DNA of 64,000 nucleotides from Liolophura sinensis (GCF_032854445.1 NC_088303.1:32901265-32965264); one strand, 5' to 3'; shown: positions 22,801 through 35,340, numbered from the stretch's first letter. Program-made: numbers and translations. The notes: a model not told the origin generated them from the letters alone.

Positions 22801-25800
22801 TATTTCGACAGCTGTCAGCATTACGGTGAGAGTCTGTAAATATCATATGGTATGCTCTTATTATTACGTACATACATTGCGATATTAACTCTACTAGCAT
22901 TACTTATACATTTTGGGTAACAAAAGAGGTATTTTGGCTTCAATTAATCGGTTATTACCACCAATTTGTCTGTGTATGTACTCTTTATAGATATTACTAT
23001 CCATTACCTGGACGGGACAAAAATGGACGGAAAATTATCATGATGAAAGGTGGTAAGTATTATTCGACAGATATCCAATGAATTTTTCGTTTCTATAGAA
23101 ATAACGTTGAAATTAATTATTCAAATAGAATTCACACTTGCAGGCTTGCAGATAATATATAATTAGTTCAAATCTGAAATTTGAGGAGGTATATACTCTG
23201 GCTTTATTTTAGGTACTTGACAAAGTGCGTGGTTTCCCCCTTTCATAAACCAGTCTGCCGTGCTCTTCAGTTACGAGAACCAATCTCAGCGTTAAACACC
23301 AATCAAATAAATAAAACTTAGTGAACGTAGAGATTCAAAAGTGAAAGATATCATGTTGTGTTTTAGGAAATACCTCTAACTCTGGCAAAGAGTATGGCCC
23401 CGATGACATAATACGTGGATTTGCCGTTCTCCATGACTTTATGTGTCGAGACGAAAATATTCAAGTGAATGGTTTCGTCTACATTCTGGATCTGGGTGGA
23501 TTCTCCATGGGTCACGTGACATTCATGGGCCCAGAGACCTTCACAAAAGCAACAAACTGCTGGATGGTATGTTTGCACCGAGAACAAAAAAATATGCCGT
23601 ATTCGTGCAGTTGAGATACCTCGGAAAGCATTTCATGTAATGCGATGCCCCGCTTCTCAACGTGAATTTTCCTCAATATATGGACTATAACATAACTTTT
23701 CTAACTATTCGCGTGAATTCTTAAGAAATCACAACAGATACGTCCCCAATGCAGTGATGTTAATTGAAAACGTGCGTGATAACATGCAAATATTCGCGAT
23801 CGCTTTACATGAATTTCACTCAGATGCTTGTATTTCAATCACACGATGGGTACCAGCAACGAACAGGGAATTTTCGACTTTCCATTGTCTTTATCTTTTT
23901 GGGGTCCTTGGTAGCCATAAACGGTCGCTCTGATGCATATACACGATGCATATACCTCCCCAGAATCGAGTGGCTTAGAACCCTATTCAAATAATCAAAT
24001 GTATCACATCGTCTCTTTTCGTTGTAGAAAGCCCATAGCGGCAGAAACAAGGAGCTGCATTTCTACAACGGGGGCCAGATGTTTGACGTTCTTTACGGAT
24101 TTCTTAAGCAGGCATTCTCAAAAAAGATTCAAGATAGGGTAAGGTCTATGACTGAAATCTAGGCCTTGGTATAGTATGCTATTTATTGCTTGGGCGTTGA
24201 GAAACTTTCAATAACTACGCATCTTTGAAAACAAATACAGTGTATGTATAAACTTTAAATACCGCATTGCTTTAATACAATGATATTGTCACTGATGAAG
24301 TGAAGCTAGGGTTTTTGGTCGAAAGACCACTAGCCCTTGCATAATGGCGATGGCTGAGGTTCGCATTCCTCTGTTTAGATGAAGTGGTTTCCCCGGGCAC
24401 TCTCCGCCATTCATATGCCTGACCGCCTTTATATAAGTTAAAACTTCTCGAACACGGTGGTAAAACACCAATCAAATACCCCTGTGTTGTAGTAATTTGA
24501 TCAAAAATAGTTTCTGACAGATCGCGTGATACAGTACGATTTTTTAGCTTTAACGATAAAAGAGTTAGAACTCGGCACCACCCTATTGTCCTTGGTGGTG
24601 TAATAGGGTGTGGTTTATATTAGCACATGTTACGGCTCATGCCGAAGACTTGAGAAATGGTACTTAGTTGCTGCCTGGCTTGGCGCTCAGCACTGAGAGG
24701 TTAGAGCAAGGAAACATAACTAGTTGGACGGTGTCAGTATAATGTGACTGGGTGGGGTGTCATGTCTGGTGAAGACACTGTAAATGTATAAACACCTAGG
24801 ACTCCTTGTCGTCATGTGACTGAAAAATTGTTAACTACGATGTAAAACCCCAAGCGTATATACGTACACTTCATGACAAGAAGTCATTTATTTCTATTCT
24901 AACATATCACAAAGTCTCCACAATTCAAGCATTTTAGACTAGGAAAAAAGTTTGAAAACACTCCAGGTAGGAGACTTTCTGATTCCAGGTTGTTAACCAC
25001 GGAAACAACTTCAGCTCTATCTACAAATACGTAGACAAATCTATGCTTCCGGAAGAGTATCTACCCGACGACTATGACGGACCGTGCGCTGGACCAAAAC
25101 AGAAAATACTAGGTATTAAAGGATGGAACTAAAGTCATAATTATAGGTTCAGTCAAGAAAGCAATGAATATCTCACGGTGTGTCCTTATGTTATATTTAT
25201 TTATTTGACTGGAGTTTTACAATGTACTCAAGAGTATTTCACTTAAACGAAGACTGCCAGCATGGTGGGAATTGGTCGGAACACAGGACAGGTGAAGTTG
25301 AACTCACAGCGAGTCATTCTTGGTCATTGTTCTGGGCCAGCACGTTAACCACTACACTGAAAAACTAGACATTTAACATTTAGACATATCTCTGCAATCG
25401 ATATTAAACGTGCTTAACAAATTAATGCCTTTCAGTAAATATCGGACTCGTAGTTATATAGAGCGTTAAAATGATTCCAAAGTTTCAAAAAGCAATAATT
25501 TGATCAGTTTTATTCATTTTATTTATTTATTTGATTGTGTTTTACACCGTACTCAAGAATATTTCACTTATACGTCGACGGCCAGCATTATGGTGGGAGG
25601 AAACCGGGCAGAGCCCCGGGGGAAACCCACGACAGTCCGCAGGTTGCTTGCAGACCTTCTATTCTTTTTAGGAAAATCAAGGTATGTTTTTTTTTTCAAA
25701 TACACGTGTATGTTTCATAAATATGTTGATTTAATTTATAAATGCATGCACTATTTTATAACTACTAACATTTCATAGTATAAACGTAATAATTTATGTA

Positions 25801-26670
25801 GTAAATTGATTGGGTTTATTACATAAACGGAGTGATTTAAAGTTTTCAGTGCATATGATCAACATTATAAAGGGGTCTTATTATCAGTTGTTGGATAAAC
25901 ATGTTTAAGTGTTTAAGTATTAAACGTGTTACAATTAAACAATAAGCACATTTATTATCTGTTGCAAAGAGATGTTTAAATGTTAAACATTTGTGTTTTC
26001 AGTAATATGTTTTCTGTTGTGTTGAAAGTTATTGAAAAATGACAGCAAGAGTAAGACGTTATGTTGCATCTAGACTGTGTTAAGTCTCTAAAATCCTATG
26101 GTATGTAGAATTCTAATTATTCTAACAAAAACAATGGTGTAAGTGCTAAATCATTGCTGTGGTGAACCCCAAAATTTCTGAAAGATCAGGCTGTAATATC
26201 GAGCGGATGCATATACAAATAACCATTAAGTCAGACCTTGTCTTATAACGACTAACTAACTTGCACGTTGCACGTCATTTTAGGAATTAGTCTTATGATC
26301 ATTGACCTTTAACCTACATTTTGGTTGACGGCTGGTGTACGAATATTTGTTTCGATGCACAGATTCTGTTCTTATTGGGCAACACTTAAAAACTGTGTTC
26401 CATTGTTTGCCCATTTCCTTACACCACAGTGAAGTGTTTTTCTCTTTACCTTTTAACTGTGACTTTCCTAACCCATTTCATTTTCAATGTAACACCTGTT
26501 CAGTACTTTGATTTGTTTTTTCAGACGAATACTTGGTGTCACTGAAATCGTCTGAGTTCAGAGAGTACATGGCTACGCTCACCAATGGACAATACTTTGT
26601 GGATTCCGCCAAGAAACCTAAGAAAGGTCAACAGGAGAATGCGTCTTTCAGGCCTCTGGTTATGTCTTAG
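19891..26670 (+). CDS. CRAL-TRIO domain (SEC14-like) lipid-transfer protein, gene C, complete
   Basis: Seven exons: 19891-20041, 20798-20957, 22991-23052, 23367-23566, 24028-24138, 24989-25112, 26525-26670 (TAG). All are GT-AG, giving 954 nt and 317 aa. Residues 1-103 form the CRAL-TRIO N domain (AEQELNEDPQQRMSAVETLR; YLLSFLRMKKFNQILSR). The lipid-binding domain follows: YYYPLPGRDKNGRKIIMMKG, VNGFVYILDLGGFSMGHVTF, KELHFYNGGQMFDVLYGF and MLPEEYLPDDYDG. The C-terminus (NASFRPLVMS) differs from A and B. The start ATG at 19891 has A at -3 and G at +4. Expected to be a cytosolic carrier of a hydrophobic ligand. Introns are rich in repeats: an exon-1-derived array in intron 1, R1 and its 147-bp array in intron 2, and SINE pieces in introns 3-6. 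No lesion is seen. Confidence 0.92.
20046..20625 (+). repeat. Degenerate tandem copies of exon 1, gene C intron 1
   Basis: Directly after exon 1, about five diverged copies of the exon 1 sequence plus its donor follow with a spacing of roughly 110-120 bp. Diagnostic pieces are ggcggaacaagaatcgagca, acacacatgtctgcagcaga, gcgcatgtcagcagcagaca, ggctgaacaggaatcgaaca and ctgaggaaatgactggacta, each matching part of exon 1. Donor-like ends (caagtgagtc, acaggtacgc, aaggtgagcc) survive. Stops and indels prevent coding. Confidence 0.75.
21150..21245 (+). repeat. R1 3' fragment, gene C intron 2
   Basis: Carries ctgaccatttgccagctatc and ctctggtcttactgtctgtg of R1; separate from the main copy at 21318. 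Confidence 0.6.
21318..22645 (+). repeat. R1 copy expanded into a 147-bp tandem array, gene C intron 2
   Basis: 21318-21503 is the R1 5' part (aacacagcattctgagtaac, attctgcttaagccatggtg). From 21504 the 3' part repeats with the actgagg motif at 21504, 21651, 21798, 21945, 22092, 22239, 22386 and 22533, exactly 147 bp apart each time. The internal junction reads ctagatttgttttaacgcct, a piece of the R1 5' part, so each unit is R1 3' end plus a short R1 internal segment. Internal units are nearly identical; the last is more diverged. Confidence 0.95.
22765..22830 (-). mobile_element. S1 SINE 3' fragment, reverse, gene C intron 2
   Basis: ttgattggtgtttgatacgc and agtcaagaatatttcgacag are the reversed S1 tail; the rest is lost. 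Confidence 0.55.
23225..23315 (+). mobile_element. SINE 3' fragment (S1/S3 tail), gene C intron 3
   Basis: Ends cagcgttaaacaccaatcaa followed by ataaataaaa; only the tail is recognisable. Confidence 0.5.
24380..24476 (+). mobile_element. S1 SINE 3' fragment, gene C intron 5
   Basis: gtggtttccccgggcactct followed by accgcctttatataagttaa and gtaaaacaccaatcaaatac. Confidence 0.55.
24595..24870 (+). mobile_element. S2 SINE, diverged, gene C intron 5
   Basis: Shares gcttggcgctcagcactgag, ggtgtcagtataatgtgact and tcgtcatgtgactgaaaaat then gatgtaaaaccccaagcg with the full S2 at 32915. The head is degraded. Confidence 0.7.
25190..25365 (-). mobile_element. S1 SINE, reverse, internally deleted, gene C intron 6
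   Basis: Tail part ttatttgactggagttttac and ttcacttaaacgaagactgc, then head part gttgaactcacagcgagtca and ccagcacgttaaccactaca. The middle is missing. Confidence 0.6.
25515..25670 (-). mobile_element. S1 SINE, reverse, 5'-truncated, gene C intron 6
   Basis: Tail to mid-body: ttttacaccgtactcaagaa, ccagcattatggtgggagga and gcaggttgcttgcagacctt; breaks off before the tRNA head. Confidence 0.75.
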
Positions 26671-26739
26671 GATTTAGTTTCCGGAAGTTAACGTATGCCA
26701 TACGTTGTGGCTGTAAGTCTAGAGGTTTGACAGGTAAAT

Positions 26740-26865
26740 ATCGAAGGACGGTGGTTTGCTTTGGGAGCTCAGGTTTTCACCAGCAATAAACTTGACCCCG
26801 CCATTGTATAAGTTAAAAATTTTCCACTGTGGCATTAAACACCAGTCAAATAAATATCATTGTCC
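26740..26865 (+). mobile_element. S3 SINE fragment providing an AATAAA after gene C
   Basis: ggacggtggtttgctttggg, cgccattgtataagttaaaa and ggcattaaacaccagtcaaa are S3 blocks. It includes AATAAA at 26785-26790, about 115 nt after the gene C stop, which could serve as the polyadenylation signal. Confidence 0.5.
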
Positions 26866-26872
26866 TAAGTTG

Positions 26873-27118
26873 TATAATAGACCTATGTTGTTATATTAAA
26901 GAATAGACCTATGGTGTTATATTAAAGAACAGACATATTGTGTAATATTAAAGAATAGACATGGTTTTATATTAAATAACAGACCTATGGTGTTATATTA
27001 AAGAATGTTCATGTTCATATCGTGTAATATTAAAGAATAGACATCTGATGATATATTAAAGAATAGACATCTGATGTTGTATTTTAAGAATAGACATCTG
27101 AGGCTACATTAAAGAATT
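26873..27118 (+). repeat. Tandem repeat, about 27-bp unit, about 9 copies
   Basis: Repeats of gtgttatattaaagaataga with a variable ccta/catctg spacer, 3' of gene C. Confidence 0.8.
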
Positions 27119-27534
27119 TAATAATAAAGAAATTTATGTACCCAATGACTCCATGTTTTCATGCTCGTTGTGTTTGTATTAACCAAGTGGGATCATTTTA
27201 AATGTGTTACTGTGATTCTTCTAATGTTTATGACGGATATTAGTAGTGCTGAAAGCAAAAAATTACATTTTGTCTCGGATTTACATTTTTATCGGATGCA
27301 TACATCAGGTTTTTGTGTATATATGGAACTAAACATGTGAGAAGGGACGAACTGTATTTCTGTTACAATCACATGTATCTTAGCTAAATAAAGAGCAGGC
27401 CAGATGTCCCTAAAGGTTTTACAATACATTGCCTTAAAGTTTCCCCTCATTAATTCATTTTAGTTAAAAAATCTGCATACCCTGAGCTTCAGCCTGAGAG
27501 CTGTTTACGTTAAATATTATCGGATTAGTGTTCT

Positions 27535-27665
27535 CTATTTATTTGATAGTTGTTTCACGAATTTTTAACATACGATTGCGCTGATTTTTTCGGGGTGGAA
27601 AAAAAAACAGAGTTATCCAGGTAAACCACCGACCTTTGGCAGGTTACTGACGCATTTTCCATATA
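27535..27665 (-). mobile_element. S3 SINE fragment, reverse
   Basis: Reverse S3 body: ttgatagttgtttcacgaat, ggtaaaccaccgacctttgg, caggttactgacgcattttcc. Diverged. Confidence 0.45.
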
Positions 27666-27719
27666 GTCACGAGGAGACATCGCTGGACGTTTACAGCGCT
27701 TGCACGATGAAACTATATT

Positions 27720-27890
27720 AAGTCATGGACCAGTGGGTGGCGGGTTCGAATCCAGCGCTCGCTGTTTCGGTTGGGGTTTGAAGTTGAAAGGTTAGTTGGT
27801 CTGTGGTTTGCTTCGAGCACTCCACTTTCCTCAACTCACAAAAATGACCGACATTCTTGCGTACTGTGTTAAACATGCCGTGCTTTTGCC
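27720..27890 (+). mobile_element. S3-type SINE, forward, with exact B box
   Basis: B box ggttcgaatcc at 27743-27753 in a tRNA-like head, followed by ggtctgtggtttgcttcgag and tgaccgacattcttgcgtac, ending tgtgttaaacatgcc. Confidence 0.5.
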
Positions 27891-27999
27891 AGTGCGTAAA
27901 TTTAACATTTCAATTTATTCTCTAAACTGTTGTGCTTGAGTTAAAATATGTGAAGGTACTAACAAATATGCCAGCAATTTGTGATCGCTTAGAAATCGT

Positions 28000-29500
28000 T
28001 AGAAATCGCTCATTTTTATTTCAAAAATGAGCTTGAAAACACTTGCTTCGCACTTTCAGCATAGTCAAAGTTTATCGGGGAGACCATTTGACAAAAGTAT
28101 GGATGCTTTTCCTCGATGTCCACATCAAACTACTCTCTGGATAAACATTACAGATGGGTAGTGCCCCCCCCCCCTCCCTCCCCAACATACACAAACATTT
28201 ACATCTTATTCAGAAAGAAAAATTGCTTGTTTACACACAAAAAATCATTGAGAAAGGCAAATGACAACTGATAAGCCCTTCTTTCCATCTAAGCAAGCTC
28301 TTACGCTCAACCGTAATCATCATGTGCACGACTGATCTCTTAAATCAAACAGTAAACACTGAAGGCCTTTACAGGCGCTGTATCAGTGCATGACCGTCAC
28401 ACACCGATCGCCTCAGTCACATTCTACGTACAGTGCATGATACCAGTGAGAACAGCAAAGTGTTTATTAATGGTCTAGCCGCTCGTGCAGACTCCCATTT
28501 TAATCCTGTGCTGTAAGAGTATAAGCCGTGGCAGTGGTAAGTATTGTTTCTGTTAACCACGTCATGTTATATATCTTCTTATATCTAGTGTAGGTCTACA
28601 TCAGAATGTCTTGTCATGTGCGCCTGTCAAAGACTGCTTGGCCCTCAAACCTCCATTTTATTTCCTTCATCTTTGTGTCTGTATTATTGGCGAATTAAGG
28701 GAGTTCACGAGCAAACCAGCTTCCTGGCAGCTGAACTTTTACAAAATGTCGTCATTTCAGTTTCTTGTAGATGTTTTCTTGTAGGTTATACAGCGCCGTA
28801 TAAGGCGACATGAAAAAACGTTTTCTTTTCTTCTTCAAAATTTGAGTGGACAATGACAATATGACTTCAACAACATCACAACCGATACCCATGAGTATTT
28901 GATAATAATGAATGAATGAATGATTGTGGCTTAACGCCACATCGGCAATATTTCAGCCATATCGTGGCGATACTTGATAATATGCCGAAGAGCTAAATAT
29001 AGACACTAGAAATAAGTGTTTCGTTTATAAACACATTCCTGTTACAGTTTATAAGCGCCTCCTGATATTTAATTTTCATAAAGCCTCTTTAACAATTAAA
29101 GAGATGTGCTTATTACAGTAAACGTGTGAAATGTTTACATGACAATGTAAGCACAACATGAAAAATGTGTAAGTAAGGGGTGTACCGAATAAATATTAAA
29201 AACTAGAATATATAATATTTATCATTATATTTCTGTATCAAATTTTCATGTTCGAGCACGTAAACTTAATTTGGAACCGCACGACGTGGCCTAGCACCGA
29301 TGGTACAGGAGAGCTCCTAACTCATGTAATTGAGCAAAATGGGTGGCTAGCTAGTGACGCTCATTCACTATATATTCTGCTGATATGAGTTATAGAATTC
29401 TTTGAACATTTTTAGAACACCTCTGAGAGACTTTTTCACAATTAATTCAAATTTAGAAACTCACTTTCATTAAAGGTTCTCAAACGAAGTACAGACAGGT
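28000..29500. other. Intergenic C-D, no gene recognised
   Basis: AT-rich. The only recognisable item is a SINE-like scrap at 28903-28985 (ttgtggcttaacgccacatc, then ggcaatatttcagccatatc), a motif I recall from molluscan dispersed repeats. Confidence 0.4.
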
Positions 29501-29705
29501 GTGGCTCCGCTTACAGGTTCTTCAAAGAGACAGAAATAATATCTTGAGTCATGGCGAATGGCTATGTGTGCACTTTGGATCAGGTAAGTCTTCTAAAGGC
29601 CGAACAAGAACTCAATGAAGACCCTAAGCAACGGATGTCTGCAGTGGAGACGCTCAGAAAATGGCTGGAGGAGAGAAGAGACTGGATTCGGGTACCGATG
29701 GGTGA

Positions 29706-29920
29706 GTCTATTAGTGGCGGAAATCGAGTAAAAAAGACCTAATAACGCACATGTGTAGTGTAGAGAAGCGAGGGAAAGGCTTGAGGAGGGAAGAGACTGG
29801 ATTCGGCTTCCGACAGGTCAGTGACTTCGTGGCGGAAACAGGATCAAGTGAAAAACGTAGTAACGCTTGTGTCCAGGAGAAACGATAAGGAAAAGGCTAA
29901 TATTTTGTTTCGCTGATTGT
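29706..29920 (+). repeat. Degenerate tandem copies of exon 1, gene D intron 1
   Basis: About two diverged copies of exon 1 plus donor follow exon 1: ggcttgaggagggaagagac then tggattcggcttccgacagg (compare the end of exon 1) and gtggcggaaacaggatcaag. The shared aagacctaata(a/g)cg block ties it to the array in gene C, so at least part of the array predates the C/D duplication. Confidence 0.7.
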
Positions 29921-29939
29921 TTAAAATGTCACTCTGTTC

Positions 29940-32900
29940 ATACAGGTGACGGGCGCTCTTTCGAGATATACAAATGCCTCAGTCCGAAAATCCCGTCTAA
30001 GGATGGCGTATGTTTACAGTCATCCTTAACCCAGTCGACGTGTGCACCCGATTATGACACTGTATCTGTATTCTGTTATCCCATGGCAAAGCTCGCTGCA
30101 TACGCAATACTTAATGTCCAAATCCACTTAATACATGGTCTGTCCGCAAGCTAAGACATTTGTGCACCTACTTCAAACATTGGCACTGACCTTTATTTGA
30201 TATTTCCTCAGAAAATCTCAGTGGAATTTGAAAACAAGGTTAGCCTTGAGTTACTCACCGCGTGATGCCGTCAGGTAATTCACCTGACTTTTGCCGATGA
30301 CACGTAAGTGTTTTCTCGAATTTTCGTTCCATCGAGAAAGTCGGCGGAAGGCTCTCTTCCCAAATACATATTTTACTATGGATAGCCTCTCGGCTGTGAA
30401 CTAGAGCTTATACCCAATATTAAAAGTTCACAGCCGATTTCTAATAATTTCCTTTGCCGGTGTCGAACAAAGCCGGCCTTATAGCGCTTCGACGGGTACA
30501 CGTATCCGTTTCCGGTATCCGGTATACCTGTATCCGTTTGGATATACCCGTAAAATACTGTTGCCACATTGTTTGGCGGGGGGAGAAGGGGTATACTTTA
30601 CTGAACCGATGGCTAGTGTCCTTGTGTTTCCACAGCGAGATTTCAAATTAATTATTCTTTTTGTGACATAATCATTGTAGGATATTCAACGAAATCTTGT
30701 AAACATCGCAGCTGCCAGGGTCTTTCGACGGCAAGATATAGAATTCTCCCTGGCCCAATTCTGTTCGCCACACTCTACCTTAAAACACACCTAATCCCGC
30801 GAAATTGAATTGCCGAGAATAACCGGCGTGAGAGTTTACACTGACGTAACATGGACACAGGCCTACACCTCCAAGAACAAGTCACTTAAGCTATATCTGA
30901 AGTTCTGCGTGTAGCGCACTTACATAAATCCCCATGTTTCTTTTTTTGTGAATTAAATTAATTCACTCATGGACTGGTATAACCGCAGTGACAAACTGAG
31001 ACCTTACACCGTAATATCATCAACATTATCAAAGAATCCCCAACAGAGCCTCTTTTATGTTGGCATCCACCATTATGTAACTCTCATTTCACATGCGCAA
31101 AGTCTCTTGGCCTTGGAAAGATACCGTTCGGGAGATCCCAAAATTTAAAAAAAAAAAAAAAATGGTTAGTCAGGTGTGTGGATACCTTTTTCCCCTGTCA
31201 AAACTCTATGATAGTGAGCATATGCAGCTGGGAATATATTGGTATAATTTCCTTAACTGTCACTGAGATGACCACTGCCAAATGCTGTGAAAATTTTCAA
31301 GGATAGAAACAGATATATTGTTGTGTAGTGGAAACAATGGTAGTGACACCAGAAAGGGGAGATGCAATTCTGAAAGGATACAGAAAAGTTCACATGCAAA
31401 GACAAAGCTGATATGTTCCATCCTTTAATCTTCGTGTAACACGACATGTTTTTGGCTATCCTCTTCTCCATGTATAAATGTTTTGAACAATGTAAATTAA
31501 GTCAAATCTAGTGATCTGAGCTGAGGCTCACTTGGGTGCTTACACTCTTCATACTTCTCGACAAGCATGTACATCGAATGATGTGTTGAGGACAGAATAA
31601 ATGTTTGATCTTTCACATGAAGGAATAATCACTTCAATCTCATAAAGTTTAATTAAAATTAGAAAATTTAGAAGAATGGAAACAGATTTCTCATTATACA
31701 TTTTATTTTACTAAGCAATGAGGTCCCACTTCATTTCATCAAAAGTATCAGCTGGACAGGATTTTGGTTATATCTTCACTTGCTCTCCTCCTCTGTACAG
31801 GACCTGAAAATGCTATCACAAAGTGTTGACTTAAATTATGCTGTAGTACTCATAAATATTTTTAGCGAACGTTTACTTCTTAGTTTTATTGTAAATATCT
31901 AAGAATACTTATTTTGAGAATCGCTAAATATTGGGTGACATAATTTAGTACTGTGTTCTGATCAATGTTGATGAAGTTTAATTCTGATCAATTATTTGAA
32001 CGGATTCTACGATTCTTCTTCCATTCTGGGGGGAAAAAACAACAAAAGAACGACCTACCTACCCTGATTTTGTTATACAGGGCTTGTATCATCAAACAAA
32101 CAATATTTCAATTTTGGCCTAAGGTGCGTTTTAGAGACATTATAAATTATATATGTCGCCAGGGACGTCACAACCACTTTACTCAATATCCGATTCACTT
32201 TTTCACGTACCGGCTCACGTTACATCGCGAGAACAGGTTGCAAGTTTATTCTGACCTGAAAATAGAGGAGATGAATAAAGCAATTTGGCCCATGAAGTCC
32301 ACCTTACATTCAAAACATTAAACTGCATTTAATTCGGTGGGAAAAAAAGGTAAAAAAAAGACATCAAAACACTAAGTCTTTTGAGATACAGCATTCAATG
32401 TCGTGTCTGTTAAAGCTGTCTTTTTATGTTTTCTTTCCCTAAGCAGCTTAAACGGCTAGAGCTTTGGGCCTTGACGAATCATAGGACACGTTGATTACTG
32501 TGCGTGAAATGTGTATTTTCTTACGAGGGAATTTTAACGAGTTCATACCGAAAAATGTCAAACATATTTGCTCCGTTCCACTCGACTGAACAGATGAGCT
32601 CACAAGGTTGATCGCCATTTTGTTTTATCGTGGTGTATACAACTCCTAAAACTACGAGGATGAAGATAGTTCATAGTATCAAAATGCACTAGTGAAGAGG
32701 GCTGATTGTCTATCTTTTTGAGATGAATAGATTTAGCTCAAGCTGCATTATTTGTACTGAACATACACAAAAAACAAGATATTACACTCAAAAAATAATA
32801 AATAAACATTTAACAGAAAGTTTGTTGTTTGAGTGATCTTAGTCTGCATTATGTCATAACAGCAGATTATTCTGTTAATTATAGCATGCATACATACATG
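29940..32900. other. Gene D intron 1 region, nothing else recognised
   Basis: Low-information AT-rich DNA with an A-run at 31147-31161. Reading frames at 29867-30154 and 31965-32321 have no recognisable homology. Missing exon 2 was looked for here by eye and not seen. Confidence 0.4.
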
Positions 32901-32903
32901 TGT

Positions 32904-33281
32904 TCTAATAATTGACCGGCCCGGATAGCACAGTTGGTAGAGCGTCCGCTTCGGGACGGGTAGATCCAGGATCAATCCTTGATCGAGTCACACCTAAGAC
33001 TTTAAAAGAGGAAGTTGTAACTTCCTCGCTTGGCGTTCAGCATGAAGGGGATAGTGCAACGACTGGTTGACCCGTATCAGTATAATGGATCGGGCGGGGC
33101 CGCTTCGGTAAGTCGTCACAGTGAAGCAGCACTAAATAAAAGAGCGGTGGAAATCCGTCCTGCAACAAGGAGGCACATTACACGTACATGCACCCTAATG
33201 ATTCCTTCGTCGTCATATGACTGAAAAATTGTTGAGTACGACGTTAAACCCCAAGCACTCACTCACTCACTCTAATAATTG
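32904..33281 (+). mobile_element. S2 SINE, full length, with 11-bp target-site duplication
   Basis: Element 32915-33270, flanked by tctaataattg on both sides (32904-32914 and 33271-33281). The tRNA-like head has an A box in tagcacagttggtagagcgt and a B box in aggatcaatcct. The tail is tcatatgactgaaaaattgt, gagtacgacgttaaacccca and actc repeats. The exact duplication indicates a fairly recent retroposition into the dead gene D. Confidence 0.93.
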
Positions 33282-33693
33282 TACTACACTAACAGGATAT
33301 TAATGCTGCATTTGACACAGTATAAAGTTATAATAAAAGATCAGCTTTTAGCATCATTCAAACAACATGCTTCCTGACACTTCGACGGATTTAGCGTAAT
33401 GGCTCATCTTTCTGGTATTTAATAAATTAACTTTAATGATGGTTATTTTCAATGGGTATAACAGAACTACTGTAAACATAATATGTGTTTTAATGTATAT
33501 GTAGTTAAAACGCGCTTATTGGTTAGACGAAAGATGAAACACTTTTGTCCGCAGGTAGCAGAACGATTGTCAAAACTTTAAATCGAGAGCTGAGAAAATA
33601 TTCCGTTTAATAGTATGCGGATTACAATTGAATCCATGCCAGCCATCTCATTAATCGGTATGCTGTAATCGGTCATTGATTTCTAGATCAATT

Positions 33694-33900
33694 CTTGATT
33701 TATTTGATTGGCGTTTTACGCCATGCTCAAGAATATTTCACCTGTAAGACGGTGACCATCATTATGGTGGGAGAAAGCCGAGCAGAGCCTTGTCGAAAGC
33801 AACGACCATCCGCAGTTTGTTGCCAGACCTACAGACGTACCGGTTGGAGAAGAGGCTAGTATGAGCTGGACTTGAACTCACAACGACCGCATTGGCGTCA
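33694..33900 (-). mobile_element. S1 SINE, reverse, nearly complete
   Basis: From tttatttgattggcgtttta to gaactcacaacgaccgcatt; the last part of the tRNA head is missing. Confidence 0.8.
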
Positions 33901-35340
33901 AGTAGTAAGGAGAAGAACATAAGTATGATACAAATATCATATGAAAGAGCATGAAAAGCTATTTACAAATATGCTGTTTAATATTTCTTCAATTTGTTTT
34001 CTATCAGGAGAAAGGTGGATATTTGGGATAACCTTTTGGCATATATGGTGTTTGCAAAATAATACTCTAAATAAGGATGTCATACATTAATAAATTTATT
34101 TGAATGTAAATTGGTTGTTTATGTTCAAACACGTGCATTTAATCCGGCTTTTAACAGTATTTATGAATATATTAAACACATCAATATGATTAAAATTCAG
34201 GTAGAACACATCTGTCAGATGACAAGACCAAATTCTAGCACGAGTATATTTCTTAACCTTGAGACTGATTTAGAATATTATTACGTAGAGATGATATATA
34301 CCAAGAGGTGGTCCCAAATACCCACCATAGTTGAACAGATTGGCAACTGCAGGTCTGGTCTCCGTTTCATAGCCGTCTGATCTGCTTTACATCAGGAGGC
34401 TGTACAGAGTAGTCTCCCATCTCTTTCAAAATCCATTTTCCATTTGCAGAGCTGTAGCCCTTGTATTGAGATTCCTGTTGAGTAGTTTGATTAGGTAATT
34501 GACTAGTGTCACTTCACTGAAAACGACAAGTTTGTGGAGTTTCCATGTTTCGGTTTAATTAAACCACCATCAGGAATGAAGAAATGCGATAGCAATCACC
34601 GATCAGAGATAAACAAACCAGCGCAAATACAATCTAATTTTTGCTATTATTTTAGTGGAATACCCCCACTGAATTTAAAGGCAAAGAAAACACTAACGTG
34701 AAGAATGTCAGATGAAAGACCATTAAGCACTGTTCAAAACAACAGTTTTATTTTTTAGAATTTTTTCAACCTAGTAAAATTCATTTGAAACTTTGGATTC
34801 TACGCCGACCTTTTCTGACCATATTTGGGGCCAATGACGTCACATCAGGTTTTTTCCACTCAACACGCATACAAGGTTAATGTCATCATTTAAAGTAAAT
34901 GAACTTACAGAGCTATGAGTGCATTCGCCGAGTATACCTTGAAACGAACGCCAAAATATAGACGTTACGTCACTGACACCTTCTTGATGAATACGTACCA
35001 CACTAGAGTCTGATGTTTAAAACCATTTTATTTGCTGTTGGAAAATTTCTATTAATATTTTCTATTGAACTATTTTTCTGATCAGTGTTTAACGGGTTTT
35101 TATCTTATATACGCTTCATGTTAGTGTTTCTTTTGCATTTAATACCATTCACGAAATATCAGCCTCATCTGTGACAGTGATACAGTTGAAAGTCCGTAAT
35201 CAAGATCGTACAATTTATAAAGTTTGTGGTCATTTTAACTTTGTAAAAAGTATATGGACGAGTCTGATATTTATTGAAAGGCAATAAGTGTAGTTATTCT
35301 TGGTAAATATAGAGCTATTTTGTTGTTACTGAGTGTCTGT
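33901..35340. other. Gene D, between SINE and exon 3, nothing recognised
   Basis: AT-rich DNA; a 14-bp palindrome ggtttaattaaacc occurs near 34551. No exon 2 homology seen. Confidence 0.4.

Noticed and set aside
29867..30154. 95-codon frame after gene D exon 1, considered as the missing exon 2
   Set aside because: No similarity to the LLSFLR...KF core of exon 2, and it begins inside the degenerate exon 1 array.
31965..32321. 118-codon frame inside gene D intron 1
   Set aside because: Low-complexity, AT-driven composition with an A-run and no recognisable homology.
32915..32990. Possible tRNA gene (A and B boxes, tRNA-like fold)
   Set aside because: It is the head of a full S2 SINE with a target-site duplication, not an independent tRNA gene.
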